From: Acidimicrobiaceae bacterium
GTDB taxonomy: Bacteria; Actinomycetota; Acidimicrobiia; Acidimicrobiales; RAAP-2
Direction: 5' to 3'
DNA: 34,783 nucleotides
NCBI GenBank assembly: GCA_027365145.1
Contig: DAHXOA010000041.1
Location: 1-34,783, forward strand
Part shown: one piece after another, positions 1 through 8,952 of the stretch
How the letters are laid out: each line of letters starts with the position of its first letter
How positions within the stretch are numbered: the first letter of the stretch is position 1
The notes under the pieces: generated by a model
What the model saw: only the letters and a program-made list of their open reading frames with translations
Told to the model about the DNA's origin: nothing
The model's database searches: none
Program-made: the position numbers and the translations under genes

Positions 1-546
1 GGCGCCCGCCATGCCGTCCTGCGCGACCTGGTGGACGAGATCGGCGAGAGCTGCAACATCACGGCGCTCTCCGGTGACGAGGTCGTCTACTTGGACCGGG
101 TCGAGACGCCGGAGCCGTTGCGGTTCCACCTCCACGCCGGCTCCCGCGTGCCAGTCCACGCATCCGCTAGCGGGAAGATGATCCTCTCCCAGATGCGCCC
201 CACCCAACGGAGGCAACTCCTGGCCCATGCGCCCCTCCGGCGCTACACCCCGAAGACGGTCACCGACCTCCAGGAGTTGGAGAACGAGCTGAGGCGGATC
301 CGACGTGACGGGTTCGCCGTCGACGACGAAGAGTTCCTCCCCGGCCTGGTCTGCGTGGCCGTGCTCGTGCCCACCTCGACCAGCCGCTCCAACGTGTGTG
401 TCGCCGCCCAGGCTCCGGTCGTCCGGCTCACACCCGACAAGGCTCTGGCGCTGCTCCCCGCGCTCCAGCGGGCCGCTGCCGCCATCGGCGACGTCGAAGC
501 CGATGCCGCGCCCCTCTCCCCCGGCACTGCCTCCCGAGGCGCATGA
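1..546 (+). CDS. IclR-family transcriptional regulator, C-terminal effector-binding domain (5' truncated by window edge)
   Basis: Frame 1 open from base 1. Contains ...ESCNITALSGDEVVYLDRVETPEPLRFHLHAGSRVPVHASASGKMILSQM..., typical of the IclR effector domain. Stop TGA at 544-546. Confidence 0.9.
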   Translation, partial: GARHAVLRDLVDEIGESCNITALSGDEVVYLDRVETPEPLRFHLHAGSRVPVHASASGKMILSQMRPTQRRQLLAHAPLRRYTPKTVTDLQELENELRRIRRDGFAVDDEEFLPGLVCVAVLVPTSTSRSNVCVAAQAPVVRLTPDKALALLPALQRAAAAIGDVEADAAPLSPGTASRGA

Positions 547-1592
547 CCGTCGTGCCCACTGATCACTCCGCGTCCGACTTGCCCGACACCATGGTCGACC
601 GCGACTATCCCGACACCACGTTCGGCCCCGACCGACCTGACACCACGATCGACGTGCGGCAGACCTTTGGCATCGACGTCGACCTCAGCGTTCCGGCCTT
701 CGCTACCCCCACGGAGCACGTGCCGGACATCGATCCTGCCTACCGGTTCAACCCCGACGTCACCCTGGCGCTCCTGGTCGGCTTCCGCCTCGGCCGGCGA
801 GTGATGGTGAAGGGCCGGCACGGTACGGGCAAGTCCACCCACGTCGAGCAGGTCGCCGCCAGGCTGAATTGGCCGTGCATGCGGGTCAACCTGGACGGTC
901 ATCTGAGCCGCATGGACCTGGTCGGGCGCGATGCTGTCGTACTCGAGGCAGGTAAGCAGGTCACTGCGTTCCAGGAGGGCATCGTCCCCTGGGCGCTCCG
1001 ACGCCCGATGGCGCTGGTCTTCGACGAGTACGACGCTGGCCGGCCCGAGGTGATGTTCGTCATCCAGCGCCTCCTCGAGCGCGACGGGGCCTTCACCCTC
1101 GTCGACCGGAACATCGTCATCCGCCCGCATCCGTCGTTCCGGCTCTTCGCCACCACCAACACCGTCGGCCAGGGCAACCTGAACGGCCTCTACCACGGCG
1201 CCCAGCGCCTGAACCACGCCCAGTTGGACCGCTGGAACATCGTGGCTGCCCTCGACGGCCTCCCCGCCGACGAAGAGGTGGCGATCGTCCAAGCTCGCGT
1301 GCCCGAGCTGGCCGACGAAGCCGGCACGACCCTCGTGGCCTCGATGGTGGCAGTGGCCAACCTCACCAGGAGTGGCTTCGACGCCGGTGACGTCTCGACG
1401 CTGATGTCGCCGCGGACGGTGATCAGCTGGGCGGAGAACCTCGCCGTCTTCCACGATCTGGAGCTGGCATTCCGCCTCGCCTACCTGAATCGGTGCGACG
1501 AGGCCGAGCAGGTGATCGTGGCCGAGTACTTCCAACGCTGTTTCAGGGTCGAGCTCGCCGCCGCCGGCATGCGCGCCGCCGTGGGGGGATAG
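543..1592 (+). CDS. CobS-like AAA+ ATPase (aerobic cobaltochelatase CobS family)
   Basis: ATG at 543 overlaps the IclR stop (ATGA). Protein shows GRHGTGKSTHVEQVAARLNWPCMRVNLDGHLSRMDLVGRDAVVL, EGIVPWALRRPMALVFDEYDAGRPEVMFVIQRLLE and RPHPSFRLFATTNTVG, close to the CobS core. Confidence 0.9.
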   Translation: MTVVPTDHSASDLPDTMVDRDYPDTTFGPDRPDTTIDVRQTFGIDVDLSVPAFATPTEHVPDIDPAYRFNPDVTLALLVGFRLGRRVMVKGRHGTGKSTHVEQVAARLNWPCMRVNLDGHLSRMDLVGRDAVVLEAGKQVTAFQEGIVPWALRRPMALVFDEYDAGRPEVMFVIQRLLERDGAFTLVDRNIVIRPHPSFRLFATTNTVGQGNLNGLYHGAQRLNHAQLDRWNIVAALDGLPADEEVAIVQARVPELADEAGTTLVASMVAVANLTRSGFDAGDVSTLMSPRTVISWAENLAVFHDLELAFRLAYLNRCDEAEQVIVAEYFQRCFRVELAAAGMRAAVGG

Positions 1593-1593
1593 C

Positions 1594-3447
1594 GTGCCGA
1601 GCCGGCCCGGAGCTCGGCTGTCCGGCGCCACCGCCGCCGGTGCTCCGCAGACGGTCACCCCCGATGGCCGCGCCGGGGAGGCCGGTGCCGAGAAGTCGGG
1701 TGCCATCGGGGAACCAGGGATGACCCCGCGGGAGCAGCGACGCCTCGACGACGTCCTCGCCGCCGCCATCCGCGCCATCAGCGGTGACCCCCAGGTCGCC
1801 TGGCACGAGGGGGAACTCCGTCGGCGGGGTGCGCGCGTGCCACTCCCCGCCCCGCACCTCCACCCCGCTGCTGGTGACGACCTGGCCTCGTTCCGAGGTT
1901 CGGCCGACGGCGTGGCGCTGCGGCTCCAGCACTGCGACCTCCGTCTCCACGAACAGCTCTGTCCGGCCGACCCGATGGCCCGGCTCCTCTTCGACCTCCT
2001 CGAGCAGTACCGGGTGGAGTCCCTCGCCGACCCGTCGATGGTCGGAGTTGCCACCAACCTGGACCATCGTCACCGGCAGTGGTCACTCGCCTTCCACCAC
2101 TCGGGTCTGACCGACACGGCCAGCGGCCTCCTCGTCTACACCGTGGCTCAGGTCTGCCGGGCCCGGATCACCGGGCGTCCTGTCGTGCACGAGACCGAGG
2201 ACGTGATCGAGAGCACGCGGTTCTCCCTTGCTCCGGTGATCGGGTCCGACCTGGCCGGGCTCCGCCGGCATCGGGACGATCAGCGGGCCTACGGGGTCCA
2301 TGCGCTCGCCATCGCCCACACCGTGGCCACCATGCTCCACGAGACGCAGGCCTCCCCTGGCGGTGGCGCCCGTGCGCGCGGAGCGGACGAGGCCGCGCAG
2401 TGGCACGCGCTCCTGTGGCAGGGACTTGGTGGCGACGACCTCCCTAGCGCCCGAGACTCTGGCCCGGACACTGCCCCAGACGGGAGCCGACCGGGCGGCA
2501 CGGCCACCTACACGGTCTTCACCACCGCCTACGACCGTGAGGAGCGTGCGGTGACGACGGTCCGCCCGGAGCTCGCTAGGCAGTACCGGGCCGAGCTCGA
2601 TAAGCGCCTTGCCGCGCTCGGGATCAACGCCGGCCGCCTCGCCCGACGCCTGGCCGACCAGCTCGGCGAACCCGGCCTGGCCGGGTGGGAGGCGGACCAG
2701 GAGGCGGGCCACATCGACGGACATCGGCTGGCCCAGCTCATCAGCGACCCCGACCTCCGGCGCCTGTTTCGGGTCGAGCACGTCCGCTCTACAGCCCACG
2801 CGTCGGTCACGTTCCTCCTCGACTGCTCGGGATCGATGCGGGCACACGGTCTGGCGATCGCGCTCCTCGTGGACGTCTTCTCCCGAGCTCTAGAACAGGC
2901 GGGCGTGTCCAATGAGATCCTCGGCTTCACCACGGGGGCCTGGAGCGGGGGCCGCGCCCAGCGCGACTGGCTCCGGACCGGGCGGCCGCCGCGGCCCGGG
3001 CGGCTGAACGAGCTCAGGCACCTGGTCTTCAAGGACGCAGCTGCGTCCTGGCGCCAGGCGAGGCCCGGCATCGCCGCGTTGCTCCATCCCGACCTCTACC
3101 GGGAAGGCATCGACGGCGAGGCTGTCGCTTGGGCCCTCCGTCGATCCGGGGCCATCGACGCCCGGCGCCGGATCGTTGCCATCGTGTCGGACGGGAGCCC
3201 GATGGACAGCGCGACCGTCCTCGCTAACGACCCCGGCCTGCTCGACGCCCACCTCCGGGAGGTGGTGGCACGCGAGGAGGAGCGGTGTGCCGCGGAGATT
3301 GTCGGGATTGGCGTTGGCCTGGACTTGAGCCGGTACTACGAGCACTCCTGCATGCTCGATCTGTCGGGCGACGGAGGGCTTCGGACGATGTTCGGTGTGG
3401 TGGCCGACCTCCTCTGCCGGCGACGGGAGGGCGAACCGCGCCGCTGA
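1594..3447 (+). CDS. CobT-like VWA-domain protein (cobaltochelatase CobT family)
   Basis: GTG start 1 nt after the cobS-like stop. C-terminus has the MIDAS motif DCSGSM, then NEILGFTTGAWSGG, RLNELRHLVFKDA, DGEAVAWA and IVSDGSPMDSATVLANDPGLLDAHLREVV, as in CobT. Confidence 0.88.
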   Translation: MPSRPGARLSGATAAGAPQTVTPDGRAGEAGAEKSGAIGEPGMTPREQRRLDDVLAAAIRAISGDPQVAWHEGELRRRGARVPLPAPHLHPAAGDDLASFRGSADGVALRLQHCDLRLHEQLCPADPMARLLFDLLEQYRVESLADPSMVGVATNLDHRHRQWSLAFHHSGLTDTASGLLVYTVAQVCRARITGRPVVHETEDVIESTRFSLAPVIGSDLAGLRRHRDDQRAYGVHALAIAHTVATMLHETQASPGGGARARGADEAAQWHALLWQGLGGDDLPSARDSGPDTAPDGSRPGGTATYTVFTTAYDREERAVTTVRPELARQYRAELDKRLAALGINAGRLARRLADQLGEPGLAGWEADQEAGHIDGHRLAQLISDPDLRRLFRVEHVRSTAHASVTFLLDCSGSMRAHGLAIALLVDVFSRALEQAGVSNEILGFTTGAWSGGRAQRDWLRTGRPPRPGRLNELRHLVFKDAAASWRQARPGIAALLHPDLYREGIDGEAVAWALRRSGAIDARRRIVAIVSDGSPMDSATVLANDPGLLDAHLREVVAREEERCAAEIVGIGVGLDLSRYYEHSCMLDLSGDGGLRTMFGVVADLLCRRREGEPRR

Positions 3448-3601
3448 GGCTGCGGCGACGGTCCGCCAACCCGGATGCCCATCGACAGAAAGCGCTGTTG
3501 CCGTTGCCCTGTCATTGCCCGCCTCTCCAGCCGTGTTGCGGTTCATCGACAGGGGCTCCGGTCTGTTGACGCCACACTCCGCGAGCTGTGAGGATTCGTC
3601 C

Positions 3602-4414
3602 GTGGGGGAATCTCGATCGGCGTACGCACACATCCGGTTGGAAGTGCGCGACCGAGTCGCCGTGGCGACGCTCGATCGCCCCGAGGTGCTCAACGCCCTC
3701 GACGCCGAGCTGCGCGACGACATCCTCAGGCTGGCCGACGACGTGCGCAACGACGACGAGATCCGCGTGCTCGTGGTCACCGGCGAGGGACGGGGGTTCT
3801 GCTCGGGTGCCGACCTCTCCAGAGGGCTTCGCGGCGGCGAGCACGAGCAGAGCCAGAACGAGCGGCTGGACGAATGGGGCTGGGTCGGGCGCCAGGCGCT
3901 GGCCCTCCACGGCATCGACAAACCGACGATCGCCGCCGTGAACGGGGTCGCCGTCGGCGCCGGGATGAGCCTCGCCCTGGCCTGCGACCTGCGGGTCGGC
4001 GGGCCGGCCACCCGGTTCCGGACCATGTTCGCCGAGCGGAGCCTGAGCCCCGACTCCGGCATGAGCTACTTCCTCACCCGGATCCTCGGCTACTCCCGGG
4101 CCGCCGACCTGGTGTTCACCAGCCGGGACGTCGGTGCCGAAGAGGCATTCCGGCTGGGCCTCCTCGATCGCCTGGTCGGTGAGGGGGAGGTGGTCGACGC
4201 ATCCCTGGCGCTGGCAGCGCAGATCACCCGGCTACCGCCTCTCGCGATTCGCTCTGCGAAGCGGGTGCTGCAGCACAACGTCGACGCGGTGCTGACCGAG
4301 TCCCTCCGTTACGAGACTGCCGGCTTGGAGTTCGCCCGGCGGGCACCCGGAGACGTCGCCGAGTCGGCCGCCAGCTTCCGCGAGCGCCGGGCACCCGACT
4401 TCACGGGTCGCTGA
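3602..4414 (+). CDS. Enoyl-CoA hydratase/isomerase (crotonase) family protein
   Basis: GTG start at 3602 in the 3395-4414 ORF. VATLDRPEVLNALDAELR, GEGRGFCSGADLS, KPTIAAVNGVAVGAGMSLALACDLRV are crotonase-fold motifs. SPDSGMSYFL suggests a PaaG-like isomerase subgroup. Confidence 0.9.
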   Translation: MGESRSAYAHIRLEVRDRVAVATLDRPEVLNALDAELRDDILRLADDVRNDDEIRVLVVTGEGRGFCSGADLSRGLRGGEHEQSQNERLDEWGWVGRQALALHGIDKPTIAAVNGVAVGAGMSLALACDLRVGGPATRFRTMFAERSLSPDSGMSYFLTRILGYSRAADLVFTSRDVGAEEAFRLGLLDRLVGEGEVVDASLALAAQITRLPPLAIRSAKRVLQHNVDAVLTESLRYETAGLEFARRAPGDVAESAASFRERRAPDFTGR

Positions 4415-4474
4415 CGCTCGGCAGCCTTGCGCCATTGGTGACGCCAGTCGCTCGGCAGCCCGGCCCGCAGGCGC

Positions 4475-4506
4475 CGGTCCTTCAGGCACTCGGTCCTTCA
4501 GACACT
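4475..4506. repeat. 16-bp tandem duplication (CGGTCCTTCAGRCACT x2)
   Basis: cggtccttcaggcact at 4475-4490 and cggtccttcagacact at 4491-4506, one mismatch. Lies at the convergent gene junction. Confidence 0.9.
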
Positions 4507-5226
4507 CGGTCGGGCCGACGCCAGTGCGGCGGGCACCCAGGCATACAGCCGGTCGAACACCTCGTCGGCCGCCTCCTGCAGACCGTGGCCGGCGGTCGGC
4601 AGGACGACCAGCTCGGCGTGGGGTGCGAGCATGCGAACCAGCTCGCTGGCGGCCGGGGAGAGGACCTGGTCGGAGCCGCCATGGACGAGGAGCATCGGGC
4701 AGCCGTCGAGCTCTTCGGCGGGCTCCGCCCCTCCGGCCTGGGTCGAGAGAGTGACGACCCCGGCGGCTGACGCCCGACGGGCTGCAGCCGCCCTCACCGC
4801 CACCGCCCCGCCGAAGGAATGCCCGATGGTCACCACCCGGTCGGCCCCCTGCATCAAGGCCAGGTCGACGGCGGCGACCGCGTCGGTGGTGCAGCGATCC
4901 AGGTCGCCGGGCCGGCGATAGCCGACCCGAAGCGTGGCGATGCCCATTTCGGCCCAGGCTTCCCCGAGCCGGTAGAAGAGGGCGCGGGCCGGCCCGAGCA
5001 GGCTTCCGACCGCCCCGCCACAGGTGACGACGGCAGTCGGGGAGTCGAGCGGGCCGTGCCACAGCACGGTGAGCAGACCGGACCGACCGAACAGCTCGAG
5101 GTGCCACAGCCCGGAGTGCAGCTCGACGTGCTCGCTGTAGCGCACCTCCAGCGCTTCGAGCCCCTCCGCGGGCTCCGGTTCCCCCGGATCGCGCCCCTCC
5201 ACCTGCTCCCCCGGCTCTTCGGCCAC
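4498..5226 (-). CDS. Alpha/beta-hydrolase, dienelactone-hydrolase-like
   Basis: Probable GTG start at 5226. Contains VVTIGHSFGGAVAVRAA (GxSxGG nucleophile elbow), PMLLVHGGSDQVLSPA and LPTAGHGL (catalytic His region). Confidence 0.8.
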   Translation of the reverse strand: MAEEPGEQVEGRDPGEPEPAEGLEALEVRYSEHVELHSGLWHLELFGRSGLLTVLWHGPLDSPTAVVTCGGAVGSLLGPARALFYRLGEAWAEMGIATLRVGYRRPGDLDRCTTDAVAAVDLALMQGADRVVTIGHSFGGAVAVRAAAARRASAAGVVTLSTQAGGAEPAEELDGCPMLLVHGGSDQVLSPAASELVRMLAPHAELVVLPTAGHGLQEAADEVFDRLYAWVPAALASARPSV

Positions 5227-5435
5227 CAGCCCGAGGCTACCGGGTTCGTGGGAACGAGAGAGCGGGCACGCGGCCGTGCGTGCGCAACGACACCACCCGG
5301 TGCGCCCCCCATCGACGGGGCACAGTCGGGGAGCTGCCTCTGGGCGCGGCCTGGCAGAGCTGGTCGCGCCACGGTGAGCTGATCGCGCCACGAGAACATC
5401 TGGGAGGATGGGGGCACCGATCGAGGGGGTGTCCC

Positions 5436-6854
5436 ATGGACCATGCCGACGTAGAACGGGCCGTAACGCTCGCAGGCCTCTCCCTTCCCGCCGGAGCGGA
5501 CTTCGAGGTCAGCGGCGACGAGCCGATCCTGGCGTCGCCCCACTACCTCGGCACCGGAGCAGCGGCAGCTCGCCTGCTCACCGGGTTGGCAGCGGCAGAG
5601 CTGTGGCGCCTGCGCACCGGCCGGCGCCAGCACGTCGTCGTGGACGCCCGCCATGCGGCGGCCAGCTTGCGCTCCTACCAGTACGCCCGTCCCGTCTCGG
5701 AGCCAGAGCAGACCCTCGAATCGCTGGCCACCCGCACCGGGACGTCCGCACGGCTACGGATCACCCGGATCGTGGCCGCCCGCGACCGCCGCTTCGTGCA
5801 GCTCCACGGCTCCTTCCACGACGCACCAGCCGTCCTGGCCGAGCTCGGCCTCGACGAATCGGCGACCACCGAGGAGATCGACGCCGCCGTAGCTGGTCGC
5901 GACGCGTTCGAGCTCGAAGCCGCCTTCGTCGGGCGCCGGATCTGCGGCGGCGTGGTCCGCTCCAAGGAGGAGTGGGCCGCGCACCCCCAAGGACGCGCCA
6001 TCGGTGAGCTGCCGGCGGTGACCATCACGAAGATCGCCGACGCGCCCCCCATCCCTCTCCCTGACGGAGACCGGCCCACGGCCGGGGTGCGGGTCCTCGA
6101 TCTCACCCGGGTTCTCGCCGGTCCCACCTGCGCCAAGACGCTCGCCGAGCACGGGGCCGATGTCCTCCACGTGAGCGCTCCCCACCTGGAGGGTGGTGGT
6201 CCCTTCGAGATGGAGACGGGCATCGGCAAGCGCCAGGCCGCGCTCGACCTCGACGACCCCGAGCAGGCGGCCGCGCTCGTCGAGCTCATCGCCGGCGCCG
6301 ACATCTTCTCGCAGGGCTACCGGCTGGGCTCGCTCGATCGTCGTGGCCTGTCGCCGGCGCAGGTCGCCGCCGTGCGGCCCGGCATCGTGTACGTCTCGGA
6401 GAACTGCTACGGCCACGTCGGCCCGTGGGCGCAGCGGCCGGGCTGGGAGCAGCTCGGCCAGGCAGCTACGGGCATGTCCTACCGGGAAGGACGCGACGGG
6501 CCCGATGGCGTCCCACGCCTGGCCCCCGCGGCGGTGAACGACTACAGCACGGGTTTTCTCGCCGCATACGGGGCGATGGTGGCGCTGGCCCGCCGGGCCT
6601 CCGAAGGCGGGTCGTGGCACGTACAGGTGTCGCTCAGCCAGACGTGCATGTGGTACCAGAGGCTGGGCGACGACAACGACGTCGCCGCCGCACACCTCGG
6701 CGACGTCGAGCCCTTCACCGCCGTGATGGACACCGACGACTTCGGCACCATCCGCTATCTCACGCCTGCGGTCCACATGTCCGAGACGCCCACCCGCTGG
6801 ACCCTGCCGCCGGCTCGCATCGGCGCCCACGAGCCCGTGTGGCTGGCCCGCTGA
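5436..6854 (+). CDS. CaiB/BaiF-type (family III) CoA-transferase-like protein
   Basis: ATG at 5436. GVRVLDLTRVLAGPTCAKTLAEHGADVLHVSAPH, GIGKRQAALDLDDPEQAAALVELIAGADIFSQGYR and GIVYVSENCYGHVGPWAQRPGWEQLGQAATG are CaiB/BaiF signatures. Confidence 0.85.
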   Translation: MDHADVERAVTLAGLSLPAGADFEVSGDEPILASPHYLGTGAAAARLLTGLAAAELWRLRTGRRQHVVVDARHAAASLRSYQYARPVSEPEQTLESLATRTGTSARLRITRIVAARDRRFVQLHGSFHDAPAVLAELGLDESATTEEIDAAVAGRDAFELEAAFVGRRICGGVVRSKEEWAAHPQGRAIGELPAVTITKIADAPPIPLPDGDRPTAGVRVLDLTRVLAGPTCAKTLAEHGADVLHVSAPHLEGGGPFEMETGIGKRQAALDLDDPEQAAALVELIAGADIFSQGYRLGSLDRRGLSPAQVAAVRPGIVYVSENCYGHVGPWAQRPGWEQLGQAATGMSYREGRDGPDGVPRLAPAAVNDYSTGFLAAYGAMVALARRASEGGSWHVQVSLSQTCMWYQRLGDDNDVAAAHLGDVEPFTAVMDTDDFGTIRYLTPAVHMSETPTRWTLPPARIGAHEPVWLAR

Positions 6855-6942
6855 CGACCCTGCGGCCCAACCCTCGCGACTGGCGACGACGCGATCTTCC
6901 TCGCACAGACCGGCACCTCCGGCGAGCAGCGCACGACGCTGC

Positions 6943-7377
6943 TCAGAACGCGGCCTCGATCACCGAGATCCGCCCGGCCGTGATGGAAACCACGTCGAAC
7001 CGGACGGTGACCCGGGACCGGGCCGCCGCCGGCGTGATCTCGTTCAGCCACCGCTCTGCCAGGCGCCGGATCCGGCGTTGCTTGGCCGGGAGCACCGCCT
7101 CGACACCCTCGCCGAAGCGGGCGCTCGAACGGGCCTTCACCTCGACGAAGACCACGGTCCGACCCTCGCGAACGATGAGGTCCACCTCCCCCTCCCTGCG
7201 ACGCCAGTTGCGTTCCAGGACCTCGTAGCCCTTCGACTCGTACCATCGAGCCGCCAGCTGCTCCCCCGCCTCCCCGAGCGTCGACGGCGTGACCCGGTCG
7301 GGCTCCGGTACCACCCGGTCGGACCCCGGCGTGACCCGGTCGGGCTCCGGTGCTGCCGGGTCTACCCCGTCATCCAC
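6943..7377 (-). CDS. yraN: YraN/UPF0102 family endonuclease-like protein with repetitive N-terminal extension
   Basis: GEAGEQLAARWYESKGYEVLERNWRRREGEVDLIVREGRTVVFVEVKARSSARFG is the UPF0102 core. Probable GTG start overlaps the DUF2469 stop. Confidence 0.88.
   Translation of the reverse strand: MDDGVDPAAPEPDRVTPGSDRVVPEPDRVTPSTLGEAGEQLAARWYESKGYEVLERNWRRREGEVDLIVREGRTVVFVEVKARSSARFGEGVEAVLPAKQRRIRRLAERWLNEITPAAARSRVTVRFDVVSITAGRISVIEAAF
7286..7351. repeat. In-frame 42-bp-period repeat encoding PEPDRVTP units in YraN
   Basis: ggcgtgacccggtcgggctccggt at 7286-7309 and again at 7328-7351, with a related half-repeat between them. Confidence 0.85.
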
Positions 7378-7669
7378 CGAATTCCCGCTCGGGGAGCCGT
7401 TCGATGTTCACGTCCCGGAAGGTGAGGATCCGCACGGAAGGCACGAACCGGGCCGGGCGGTACATGTCCCATACCCAGGCGTCGCGGAGCCGCACCTCGA
7501 TACAGGCGGGCGACGATGCCGTCAGGGTCTGGACCTCCACCTCGTTGGCCAGGTAGAAACGGCGCTCGGTCTCCACCACGTAGGCGAACATCGGCAGCAC
7601 CGCCCGGTACTCCTGCACCAGTGCGAGCTCGATCTCCGACTCGTAGCGCTCGAGGTCCTCTTCGCTCAT
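7370..7669 (-). CDS. DUF2469 family protein
   Basis: MSEEDLERYESEIELALVQEYRAVLPMFAYVVETERRFYLANEVEV... matches the conserved actinobacterial family usually located next to yraN. Confidence 0.88.
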   Translation of the reverse strand: MSEEDLERYESEIELALVQEYRAVLPMFAYVVETERRFYLANEVEVQTLTASSPACIEVRLRDAWVWDMYRPARFVPSVRILTFRDVNIERLPEREFGG

Positions 7670-7708
7670 CGCGTCAGACGGGCCCGATCGGTTGAGGTTG
7701 CGCAGCCC

Positions 7709-8062
7709 TCACAGGCGGGCAGTCCGGCGTTCCTTGATCTTCGCAGCCTTCCCGTGGCGGTCCCGGAGGTAGTACAGCTTGGCCCGGCGGACGTCACCGA
7801 GCGAAACCACCTCGGTCTTGGCGATGATGGGCGAGTGGACGGGGAAGGTCCGCTCCACGCCCACACCGAAGCTGACCTTCCGCACGGTGAACGTCTCCCG
7901 GACGCCGGTGCCCTGCCTCCGGACGACGGCGCCCTGGAAGACCTGCACCCGCTCCCGGTTGCCTTCGACCACCCGGACGTGGACCTTCACGGTGTCGCCC
8001 GGACGGAAGTCGGGGACGTCGTCTCGGAGACTGTCCCGGTCGATGATGTCGGTGGGGTTCAT
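7709..8062 (-). CDS. rplS: 50S ribosomal protein L19
   Basis: ATG at 8062. [60 protein letters not shown]. Confidence 0.97.
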   Translation of the reverse strand: MNPTDIIDRDSLRDDVPDFRPGDTVKVHVRVVEGNRERVQVFQGAVVRRQGTGVRETFTVRKVSFGVGVERTFPVHSPIIAKTEVVSLGDVRRAKLYYLRDRHGKAAKIKERRTARL

Positions 8063-8193
8063 GGCGCGGTTCTCCAGAAATCGCTCGGCGGCTGCTCGAC
8101 CGGTCACCGACCGGCTCGCGAGGGCCGGCTGGTGCTCCCGGCACGCGACCGGCGCGACGGACCCGGTTGGGCCCACTAATGGTAGCCGTGTTG

Positions 8194-8940
8194 CTAGAGC
8201 CCGTGCACCTCTCCTACCTCGGCGAGGAGCGCGAGCTCCTCCGGCCGCAGGCCGCCACGTGCTTCGATCAGGTCGGGTCGGTGCGCCACGGTCAGCCGGA
8301 TGGCTTGGGCCCGGCGCCACCGGTCGATCCTGGCATGATCGCCGGAGCGCAGGATCTCGGGCACCGGCCACCCCCTGAACTCGGCAGGTCTCGTGTACTG
8401 GGGGTACTCCAGCAGGCCGTCGGCGAAGCTCTCGTCGCCGGCCGAGCGGTCGTTGCCGAGCACCCCGGGAAGGAGCCGGGCCACGGCCTCCACGACGACG
8501 AGCGCCGCCAGCTCACCACCGGCCAGGACGAAATCACCGACCGAGAGCGCACCGTCGGCCAGGTGATCGGCCACTCGCTGGTCCACACCCTCGTAGCGAC
8601 CGCACAGGAGCGAGAACCCCCCTCCTTCCGCCAGCTCCTCGGCCCGGTCCTGGTCGAAGCGGGCGCCGGACGGCGAGAGCAGGTAGAGCGGTCGGGCAAG
8701 CCCGTCGTCTGAGGCCTCGACCCTCTCCACCGACGCGAACAGTGGTCCGGGTGCCAGCACCATGCCGGCACCCCCGCCGAAGGGGGCGTCGTCGACGGAG
8801 CGCCGGGGATCGTCGGCCCCGTCCCGCAGGTCGTGGATCCGGAGGTCCAGGTGGCCGTGCTCCCTGGCTCGCCCCAGGATCGAGGCCCCGGCGTAGGCAG
8901 CCAGCACCTCCGGGAAGATGGTGAATACCTCGATGCGCAC
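8194..8940 (-). CDS. trmD: tRNA (guanine-N1)-methyltransferase TrmD
   Basis: [13 protein letters not shown]..., [48 protein letters not shown]. Confidence 0.97.
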   Translation of the reverse strand: MRIEVFTIFPEVLAAYAGASILGRAREHGHLDLRIHDLRDGADDPRRSVDDAPFGGGAGMVLAPGPLFASVERVEASDDGLARPLYLLSPSGARFDQDRAEELAEGGGFSLLCGRYEGVDQRVADHLADGALSVGDFVLAGGELAALVVVEAVARLLPGVLGNDRSAGDESFADGLLEYPQYTRPAEFRGWPVPEILRSGDHARIDRWRRAQAIRLTVAHRPDLIEARGGLRPEELALLAEVGEVHGL

Positions 8941-8952
8941 TCGACCAGGCCC

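Noticed and set aside
243-2057. 604-aa minus-strand ORF antisense to the IclR/CobS/CobT genes
   Set aside because: No recognisable motifs; the plus strand has strong CobS and CobT motifs over the same bases.
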